From NCBI GenBank assembly GCA_945859605.1, contig OX243812.1:48086871-48150870 (forward strand): a stretch of 64,000 nt of DNA, given 5' to 3'. The notes under the pieces are model-generated. The model made no database searches. It worked only from the letters and a program-made list of their open reading frames with translations, and was not told the DNA's origin. Each line of letters starts with the position of its first letter. The stretch's first letter is position 1. This document shows, piece by piece, positions 55,101-64,000 of the stretch. Made by a program: the position numbers and the translations under genes. This DNA comes from Lumbricus rubellus. Lineage: Eukaryota; Annelida; Clitellata; Crassiclitellata; Lumbricidae.

Positions 55101-58100
55101 TCTCTTCACCTTCATCAACCTAAAGATCGTGAAGATGCGACGACATTTCATCGATCGAGTGCGCAGGAAGTGGCTGAAGAACATTGTGCGTCTTGGGGAA
55201 CCAATTGTTATCATGGTTAGTGCACAAGCGTATTGTTAATTGAAGTGATATAACTTATAAATATTGATGAGTTAAAAAAGTCAGTTCATTTTTTAAATGA
55301 TGTAAAGGCATAGCGTTTCATTTTGGAAATTGGTCTTCTGGTGTGAAGATTTAAAAGACTTCAGATGAAAATTCTAATTGCACTTTATGGTAAATCGAGA
55401 AACTTTCAGATGTGATTGATAATTTGAGATAAGCATATGAGATGGGATGAGTGATCAAAAGCGTATATTAAATCATCTTTGATAGGGTCCACAATTTTTC
55501 TGTGACCCACAGAATTTCAGGCCACACCGCAGAGTATTTTCATTTCTGCCTCAGAGTTCTCAAGTTTTGTTGCATTATGCATTCTATGTCATATTAATAA
55601 ATGGTTGTTTTTTCTACGTAGAAAATCGTGGCCCTAATCATTGTCATTGCACTGACATTACAGTATGATAAGTAATAAAGGGATATTGTAAAGAATGACA
55701 GTGGGTTACAGACGGCCTTGAGTAGTGTTCGTTATTTAATCGGACATTATATAGCCCCACTTCAAAAGTAAGCAATTCAGTGTCGATTTAGCATATTATT
55801 TTACTGTACAGCATTTGAAATTTGTCTGTCATGCCAGTAAATTAAGATGAGCAGCTGGAGAATGTTTCTTGGCCGTTATTCTAAATGTTTATTTTGCATA
55901 AATTGTAATTGTTTTGTGCATCAAAATCTTTGCTTTAGATCATTATGGCCTCAGCATCCGTATACCTACCGAGTCTCTTCTCCTGCAGTACGTTTAAATG
56001 CATTCAACAGGGTGACCAGACCAGGTGAGATTTGTTGAATTTGTTCTGTTTGATCCAGTAATCTCTCTTAAAACAAAGTACGCTTGTCCAAACCTCCTTT
56101 AGCACTCAATAGTTAAAGGAGGTTTGGACAAGCGTACTTTGTTTTAAGAGAGTTGTAATATGAATTGTAAAGTGGTGCAATTGAGTATGTAAGTCTTTAG
56201 ATTCTTTCTTTGACTTGTCGCTAGAAAGTGATAGCTTGAAATTGCATTCATGTCAATGTGTTATGTTTAGGTAATCACTTGTTTATAATGTGCTCTGCAA
56301 TACTATTCTTGTGTTAATATTTCTAAACTTGTACTCAGCATGCTGCTTTCTCTGTTATTTAATTTTCTTATAGTGTTTGGTACCTGCAAACATTTTGCTT
56401 TGGTTTGGGCATGTACTAGTTTAAAGTGATAATAAACTATTACCGCCAACTGTGATCATTTCTGAACAGGTAAAAACACTTAATCTTAAAGCTTCAGTCC
56501 AGTAACTGAGTGCCCTGTTCTTACACCAGATATGAATTGACCAGAAATTGTCAAAAAAGCACGACAATATTTAATCTGATCTCACCAATGATAACCTGAC
56601 TTGATTCGGCTCACCATTCTAGAGACTTTTAAAAGAGGAATTAGGTTCCATTTAATAATATTTTTTTCATTCTTGTAGAGATAATTGTCTGAACAGTTCA
56701 ACCAACCCTCTGCACATCGATGCAGTTGTTGAGGGGTACACCTGTCCCTCGGACTATTCTACAGAATCTCGAGGAAATTACACATGGACCAATCGAACCT
56801 ACAATGAAAGTAAGTCAGTTTAACAGTGACCAGTCAGTGAAGGGGTCAGTGGTCACTAGTCATAATATTCGTCATCCCAAAGTATTTAGTCTGTTGGGGC
56901 CAGTCACAGAGCCATCTTGGTCTCTAAATAGATATTGTTAGGCATTCAATTGCCAGTATATGTCTCAGGTTTGGGCTGTAAACAGTCTGGAAACCCAGCA
57001 CTGGGACATTTGGGAGTTGTGGAAATGGCAATGCTTCGAGGAGGCAGTGAGCATGTATGTGTACACACGTGCCCACACACATACTGTGGGTGTCCATGTT
57101 TAGCCAGAATTAGCATTAGGAAGTAAAAGTTTTTTGTGTGTGTTGTGCAGTGGCGACGTTGCTGTTTGGTGCAACCGAAGGTGCCATTCATCAACTCTTC
57201 TCTCGTTCTACACACATCCAACTGGGCTACATTCCTCTGCTCTCCGTTTTTATCTTCTATTTCCTGATGGCTGCGTGGGCGGCTGGAACATCCATTTCCA
57301 GTGGAATCCTTGTTCCAATGCTGTAAGTGCTTCAGTTAGTAATGTTCTGCTGTAGCTAACATTTTTTTCACAGTTACTGGTACTGTATCAGAAAGGGCAG
57401 CATTATCAGATTTCTTTTGCGTTGAGAATTTGTTGAGAACACAGAAATTTATTAATGCAGTGTGGTGTCTATTGATATTATGAATACAGTGCTGTGAAAG
57501 TATTATTAATACAGTGCGGTATAGGTATTAATATTAATATGGTGCAAATTCAACAATGCACTTCAGGATAATGCACTGTTCCACTTCACTTGAAATAGTG
57601 TTCTATCACCCAATGCTGTTTGCTTAACATGCCATGCCGCCTTAGTTAATTATTTATTTAGCTTTTGCAATGACTGAATGGATGGATGAATGGATGGATA
57701 TACTGATGGTTGGATGGATGTTCAGACAAATAGACTGATAGCCAGACGAAGATGGTCGGAAGAACAAACTGACATTTGGATTGACAGATGGGCAGTTATA
57801 TGGATGGACTGATGGTCAGATGGTTGTTCCATCTGTTGGTTGGACAGGCAAAAAGAAAGTAATTTGGTTGTCACCGTGATCTAGCTCATTATCTAATGTC
57901 TGCATATGTTTTAGGTTTATTGGCGGTCTCTATGGTCGATTCGTTGGCGTTGTGATGGTCTCTATGTTTGGCATCCATTCAGCGCCAAACTCCTATTGGC
58001 TGTGGATGGATCCTGGAGCGTTTGCTCTTGTTGGAGCGGCCAGCTTCTTTGGCGGAGTGTCTCGGCTGACCATATCTCTTGCAGTCATCATGGTAATTGG

Positions 58101-61100
58101 CCAGAGAATATTGCTCATTAGATAAACTTGTGGCTATCTTGGACATGTCACAAACTAGCTGCATATTTCTCCTGCATGTTTTGTGGACTTCCTAAAAACT
58201 TGCTTAATTGCAATGTGAATTCTAATATCACACAGGCTATTGCGTTGATCGACATTGAACTTCATTCGGTTTTAGAACATGATTTCATTTTAACAAAACC
58301 TTATTCTTAAGCTTCTTGCATTGGGCTTATAATGTCTTTCCAGTGCATTATGTATAATATCTCTTATAAGTATTCCTTGTATTTTAGCTAAGTTTTTCCA
58401 ATCCCTGTTGTAGGAATTTTGTGTGGTCACTGTGATTAACTAAAGCTGTATTTAAAATGTGTTAATTGCTTTTTAGTTGATTGGACTATTGTCCAACTTT
58501 TGTCTGAGTATTTTGGGAGGAAACCTGTTATCAGTCAGTGCATATGGGTGTATGATCTAAAAAATAAGTCAGTCCCAGTGAAGAATATCAAGTGCATTTG
58601 TTGCAGCGGACTTTAGAAGTTTCTTTCAAATGAAGTGATTGATGAGTTCATGAGCGTTTTCTGTTTCTTTTGGTAGATTGAAATGACAAACGACGTTCAG
58701 TTTCTGTTGCCGATCATGGCTGCCATCATGGTTTCTAAGTGGGTCGGTGATTTCTTCACACATTCCTATTACCTCGCTCTAATGGAGCTCAAATGTATTC
58801 CATACCTTGACGCTGAACCGGTTGTTAACTGCAACAGTAAAAAGTAAGTTTAGATGAACTTGTTTCAGTTGGTTACTGTACTTAATATTTGTCGTTGCCA
58901 GGCTCCAGTCTTTTACTGGCATCTTTCGAATGAAATCCTGGGGAAATCATTGATTAACTGCTCATTTGTTGCAATTAAAATTTGAGCTATTATGAGTTTG
59001 CTTAACAAAATGCTTCTCAAAAACCAACTTTAAAGAAAAACTCAACTTATGATTTGAAATGCTCTTTTGTGAATAATTTTACAAGTTTTTAAATTCTTTA
59101 GATTTTCTTTCACACCTGAAAAACTAAAACTTCCGGTCACTAGGTAAGACCTCATGAAGAAAGGTCATTTTTGTGACTGAAGCAAATGACAACAGGACTT
59201 TGGAAAAGTTGTTCAGTAAGATTCTTCGGCATTCAAGTTAAACCCCAGAAGACTAGAGGGCCTAGAGACCATAAGGAATGATAAATTGATGATTGCTTTG
59301 TTTGAACAACAATTGATCTGGACAATGATTTGTAGAGTGAGTCTTGAGCTTCACTGTGCTGCTGACATCATGTCCCACCCACCGGTTGTAGTTCATGTTC
59401 GCGAAAGTATCGTCTACTTGGCTGATATACTTCTTAACACGAACCACGGAGGATTTCCCGTTGTACGGAAGTCAACCAACGGAGAGGAAGTCTTCTTTGG
59501 CTACATCAACAGGTGAGCTTTTGCTGGCTTATTCCAATGTGTCTTCATCTGACATTTATGGTCTTTGTTTGTTGTTGGTAGGATTTAGATATTTGTATGG
59601 AATGAATATTGTGCAGAAATTGCATTTATTCTTCTCTATATCAACAATTCAGTTTGCCAGATCAGTGTTTTCGCTCTTCAATCTGTTTTTATGATTGGTT
59701 GTGTTTCTTTGTCATATGTCACTGTTTTTTACCTAATCGAAATTAATCAATTAATCATGATTAAATTTTGAGATTAATCAATTGAAATTATTTTGATTTG
59801 TATCAGCTCTAATATGTATATATTTGTTTGACTGAGATTGAAAGTGTCCTTCATATCGTCCATTGCGTGATCTCATACACAGTTTTTGTAATATCATTAG
59901 GAATAATGGATGACATGTGACATTTTGTGATCTTGCATATTTTATCATGTCTAAAAACTGAGAGCAGTGCTTGTGTGTTGTGTTTGTTAGACTTCAGTTG
60001 GCAGTTCTTCTCAAGTATCCAGACTTATTCACTAACCACGTAAACTCTGAGGTCCCCCCATTGGTATCGCATCCACAGGTATCAGTTTTTCCCAACATCA
60101 TATCTAATTTTCTACTGTTTTATAACTTTTGACACAATTTTATTTTTATTCATCGAATACAGAGATTTATCTATCACCCTTCAAGGTTACTACTTCGGAG
60201 CACTCTCAACCTAGCCATGGCTGAAAAAGGACGGTTTTAAGGTTTTGATAAAATTCATCTTGAGTAAACAAGCATAAGGCAAAAACCAGTTGGAGCCCAT
60301 TCCATACCATGAGGCTAACAGCAGAAAGCATTTTGCTGTCTAATACATGTATGTGCTGCGGGAACGAGTTCACCCTGTATGAAGGAGCACAGAGAACGAT
60401 GTACTTTTGCATCCGGAGTAGAGCGACAGAGCTCTTGCAAATAAGCAGAAGTGACTCTAAGAGGCACCACTTACAGCAAAACAGAGACCCAGAATATAAT
60501 CTGCTGTTGGATGGGGAGCCAATGCAGAACGTCCTGATGTAAGTTAACAGTTCATTGTTGTCACATATATCATGTTGTTAAATAATGTATGCATTATTTA
60601 ACAACATGATACACTGTGGGTTTGGTTGATCCGATCCTACTGTGAAATTGCTACATTCGTGTTCATGCTTTATCCATTCTTAATTTTCAATGGCTTCTCT
60701 ATAATCAATCAACTCTGAAACTTATCAACTGATACTAAAGACTTGTGGTGTTGTTATGTTACCATACACTTCATGTCAAATTAATTTTAAATTTTCTTTT
60801 GTTATTGATACTAGATTGGGTCAAGGAAATTGTGGCTTTGCTTCTGAAGCAAAATTTAAGCAGGAAGAGATAGATCAACAGTTCTGAAGAAATTATATGT
60901 ACTTCTTTATTCATGTTGTGAGCTCCAGTTTGTGAGGTCTTGGAGCTATGTGCTGACGCCAAGCAATTTAATCTCTTCAGTGGCCATTGTGATACTGTTT
61001 TAATTGTTGGTTTTGTTGTAAGAACAGTTTTATATGAGTGATTGCATTTTTCTGTAGTTGACGTTGGATAAGTTGGAGCATCCTGAGATCATTGAGGAAA

Positions 61101-62044
61101 TGCTGTTTCGTTATGTACAAAACGATGAATTCAAGGACCTGTTCATTAACCTGGTATGTATGTATACATGTCTTTCTGGTTTCTTAGACCTTTACCTTCC
61201 ATTCTGCTTTTCTTTTCTGTAGATCTTTTCTATCGTTAGACAGTTTTACATCGACACAAACAATTAATCTCCTAAATTTAATTGCGATTAATCGCTTAGG
61301 TTTATGTTACATAAGCGTGAAAAAACTGTCAACTGTCCAAAGACGTAGTTACTGAGTTAGTAAATACTTTTTTGTACAACAAGAAAATGGAACTTTTATT
61401 GCAGCGAAAACAATTAATTTGGGGTTTTTCTGCCAGCTTTTTTCCTCTGTTGCAGAATGAGCGCTGAATCTCAAAAGTTTCTCATTATCATTGTTCACCA
61501 TGTTGTTTACACCGGAAATGGTCAATTGACATCTTGAGATGCGTAAAAAAATTAGTAGTGTTAAATGAACAAGTAAAGAATTAATCGATTAAATTTTTAA
61601 CTATTAATCTATTAATTAATCGTTAAAATCTGCAGCCCAATTTTAAATATGCTATAATAAGTTTCTACATGCACATGTATATTCATACATAACATACATA
61701 CAATGTTTAAAAAATTCAAATGTCTTTCACTGTGAGTACTCATCTTTGTAGCTTGGAAAAATTCAAGATTTGTGTACAGAATAATAAAGTTTTCTTTTGA
61801 TTTTCAGGAGCCGTACGTAAACCAATCTGCTTTTTCTGTTCCGGGGAAGTTTTCTCTTGAGCGTACGTACATCACGTTTCGCACGATGGGCCTGCGTCAC
61901 ATGGCCGTTGTTGACGAGAACAATCATGTGATTGGAGTGATAACACGTAAAGATCTGATGGGTTTCAACATGGAGGAGAAACTGGCTATAAAAATTAGTC
62001 GTACTCAAAGTCAGGAAGACCTAATGATGATACTCGAAGACTAG
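48558..62044 (+). CDS. CLC-family chloride/proton exchanger (17 coding exons)
   Basis: A membrane antiporter of the CLC family, expected in endosomal or lysosomal-type membranes, exchanging Cl- for H+. Exons: 48558-48710, 51045-51184, 51391-51532, 52006-52089, 52810-52985, 53413-53505, 53899-54142, 55021-55215, 55939-56024, 56679-56809, 57151-57322, 57915-58092, 58677-58843, 59336-59512, 59991-60078, 61058-61153, 61808-62044. All GT-AG, phases consistent, 852 codons (human CLC-6/7: about 870/805). Landmarks: SSGIPE (181-186) where GSGIP is usual, GPEGP with gating Glu E225, [17 protein letters not shown] (269-285), EE (291-292; E292 matches the proton glutamate of exchangers), GILVP in place of GxFxP, and a luminal loop with sequons N443, N471 and N476. 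Two C-terminal CBS domains follow (about 654-745 and 775-845; [14 protein letters not shown]). Closest to the CLC-6/7 branch in overall plan, but orthology is not certain. Confidence 0.9.
49081..49134. repeat. (CA)n microsatellite in CLC intron 1
   Basis: CA dinucleotides with two GG interruptions. Confidence 0.9.
49264..49385 (+). mobile_element. Dispersed MITE-like repeat, copy 1
   Basis: GTTGTCCATATATTATGTA, GGGGGTCAC, ATTTGCATAC, GGGGTCT and AAAATGTACGTAC occur in the same order as at 63028-63120. Similar elements with palindromic TCCATATATTACGTA ends are common in animals. No clean ends are seen here. Confidence 0.6.
56063..56152. repeat. Perfect 39-bp hairpin in CLC intron 9
   Basis: Arms 56063-56101 and 56114-56152 are exact reverse complements separated by a 12-nt loop (GCACTCAATAGT). 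No TSD or terminal transposon motif is seen. Confidence 0.95.
57671..57850. repeat. Degenerate (GGAT)n in CLC intron 11
   Basis: GGATGGAT/GACTGATGGT tetramer-derived repeat. Confidence 0.8.
60155..60545 (-). pseudogene. LINE 3' relic in CLC intron 15
   Basis: On the minus strand the conceptual translation shows [23 protein letters not shown] and CIRQQNAF, separated by stops. These match the LHWLP..QR, YLQELC.ST and IRQRRAF blocks of the copy at 38125-38940. The shared 3' module GGTTACTACTTCGGAGC and CCCTTCAAGG follows at 60178-60205. The two copies are the same LINE family at different decay stages. Confidence 0.8.
60568..60611. repeat. Perfect 20-bp hairpin in CLC intron 15
   Basis: Arms 60568-60587 and 60592-60611 are exact reverse complements with a 4-nt loop. 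Confidence 0.95.
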
Positions 62045-63015
62045 AGAGAGAGAGTGAATAATATGTTGATATGAAAAGTCCCCGCCGCCAACTGCAACAT
62101 TTAAAGCTTCCGACGAATCAACGTTATTTTCTATGGAACACAAGAGATTTGGAATGCTTTGCGGTTTTTACCGATGGCTGGTTTTAGCTAATTGATATTT
62201 AAAAGCCGTACGAGAAAATTTACTATTTTTATTTCAGCGATGTCCTTGGATGAATTGCTGCCCGTCAATTTTATACGTATCAGATGTAAGAGTTTGCTCG
62301 ATTTATACGTTGTTTCAGTATTTTACATGATATTATTAAGAATTTCAGTGTAAGCAAAGGTAAATCATATTTCTACTTTTGAGTTTTGGTTACAACTCTG
62401 CTTTTATACCCATGTTACATTTTATTGCAAAATGACTTGATGCCGTTCAACATTTTTGGCTTTTAGTTCAACTGCTGCAACTTTGACTTCCAGTAACAAA
62501 AATGCCACTGGCGTAAGCACAGGAAATGTTTGACATCACTGACAGAACGTTTTTATGGTGTCCAAATGTTTAAAAGCTGCTGCACCACTGAACATGCTGT
62601 GCCAAAAAGTGCTTTTTTCCATTCTGATGTACACATGTTGCGTTTAATTTAATCAGAAATGCTGCGCTTTACATATCGACGTTATAATTGTGTCTTTGTG
62701 TATACTCAGAATTTAATTAGATATCTTTTACTGATTTGATAACCATTTTAGCATATATTCGGATTTTTAATTAGACATACTTCACTTTACAAATTGCTTG
62801 ACAATTGTATAAGTCGTCGGAAAACTGTTCTGTTCGGAACTTGCCATTATTTTACTGTCGGTGAAAGATCTGTTAGAGCGTGGTAGCACACTTGAGTTTC
62901 TGTGCTGTCATGTTGGCAGGTGCGTTCCTTATAAACTTACATCCATATATCACAATTATGAACCTGGAAAAATGTGTAGCCAAATTGGTAAAACTTTATT
63001 TTAGATGTTATAAGA
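62045..63015 (+). other. CLC 3' flank
   Basis: Presumed 3' UTR and flank. It opens with a short (AG)n run after the stop. I could not place a convincing AATAAA signal. No gene is recognised. Confidence 0.45.
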
Positions 63016-63019
63016 ATGC

Positions 63020-63200
63020 AAGATTGTGGGCTGTTCATATATTACGTAAGCGGAGGGGATCACCGGATTTAGGTGATTTGCATACGGGGGCAGGGGAGTC
63101 TAAAAAATGTACATACGTAAAATATGTGCAAAGGAATGGCAATGTGTACCAGTTGCAACGGGGGCATAGGGGGACGAAAATACAAGTTTTGCATACATAT
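63020..63200 (+). mobile_element. Dispersed MITE-like repeat, copy 2
   Basis: GGGCTGTTCATATATTACG, GGATCACC, GATTTGCATACGGGGG and AAAATGTACATACGTAA parallel 49264-49385. A second inner CAACGGGGGCATAGGGGG segment is extra. Confidence 0.6.
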
Positions 63201-64000
63201 ATTATATGGATGCATGAGGAACCCAACATTGTTCTGTTTGAAAAAAATAATTTTTCCCAGTTTAGCCTAATTTCTTACTCTTTCTTTTAATAGTTTTTCT
63301 TTTCCTTAGTTAGTTTTCTCAGTGCCAAAACCATAGTTTGTATATCTGCATCTCTCTTTAAGCTAGTAGCCTTTTGAACAAGAGAAGAAATTTGCATAAA
63401 CTAGTAGTAGTATAGTAAGTATACCAGCCGAAGTTTGTTAGGTTGGCCAACCAGAGGATCATGTCAGCGATGTGGTTAAGATTGAACTTAATTGTGGTTG
63501 GAGTTGACAATTTTTCTTTTTGGTCTTCTGCTGATCACAGAAGAAACTTGCAACGAAGTGTGCATGTAACTTATGACATGGATCTGCTTTTGAGGTTCTT
63601 ATTGAAATTACTTTTCATGTGTCTATGGTAGTGATGCTACTTTCTCGGGTACTATAGTTATATTCTTATTTAACCATTTAAATGTTGTCAATTAAGATTT
63701 GTATCTTTCTTTTATTGCTACCATGATCATGCTCTGATCTCTAGAATGTTGCTGCCATGATCTTTGTCAAAGGCGATACAGTGTATGTTGTCGTATGTGC
63801 AAAGTCGTGACTTCTGTTGGCAATCTCATTTGTTTTATCAAGAACAATACAAGTATTTTATTTTGAATGATTTGTGTAGAATGAATTGTGGTCAACCTTG
63901 GGCACTGAGTTTTGTTGCCTGTCTTTAACAGAGAGACCGAACACGTGGTATGCATGTGACTATTCACACATGACTAGCCAAGTTTTATGGAGAACGATGA
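63201..64000. other. No gene seen
   Basis: AT-rich sequence without recognised coding, RNA or repeat features. Confidence 0.4.

Noticed and set aside
55621..55674. Hydrophobic stretch after TTTCTACGTAG in CLC intron 8 as an exon
   Set aside because: It has no donor in phase, ends in a stop, and the exon at 55939-56024 fits the phase and family sequence.

Overview
This is animal nuclear DNA. Two large genes have GT/AG introns, canonical splice phases and 17 coding exons each. Dispersed hAT, mariner, LINE and SINE copies and long microsatellites fill much of the rest. A marine invertebrate is likely, and a deuterostome such as an echinoderm would fit the repeat style, but that placement is inference; no rRNA, mitochondrial or diagnostic lineage gene is present. 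Nothing prokaryotic is visible. Layout: (1) Bases 1-29,500 are poor in genes and built mainly of mobile and tandem repeats. At least eleven copies of non-autonomous hAT-type elements can be bounded here by terminal inverted repeats plus 8-bp target-site duplications (TSDs). Four tRNA-derived SINE copies, several dead LINE reverse-transcriptase pieces, a mariner relic with very long inverted repeats, an unusual 1.75-kb GTTCC-based satellite and many micro- and minisatellites make up the rest. The one convincing gene here is an intronless class-A G-protein-coupled receptor (13296-14513, +). (2) Bases 30,307-42,540 (+) hold a complete mitochondrial sarcosine dehydrogenase gene, with 17 coding exons and 909 codons. 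(3) Bases 42,541-48,557 hold a LINE piece, a long MULE/SWIM transposase-type ORF on the minus strand, a MITE and a tandem repeat. (4) Bases 48,558-62,044 (+) hold a complete CLC-family chloride/proton antiporter gene, with 17 coding exons and 852 codons. Its selectivity-filter motif is unusual. The final 2 kb is 3' flank with one more dispersed repeat. The three cellular genes are functionally unrelated (peptide-type signalling, one-carbon metabolism in mitochondria, endolysosomal-type anion transport) and nothing suggests co-regulation. The most interesting signals are at the repeat level. A short module resembling GACTAAAAAAGGTCGTC recurs inside hAT elements with different termini. A conserved GCGCTATA 3' tail is shared by the SINEs and LINE relics. 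The palindromic octamer TAGGCCTA occurs about 30 times in the left 28 kb and about three times in the rest. Several perfect inverted repeats look like template-switch scars. One hAT element carries another hAT, which carries a SINE that is itself split by a third hAT.
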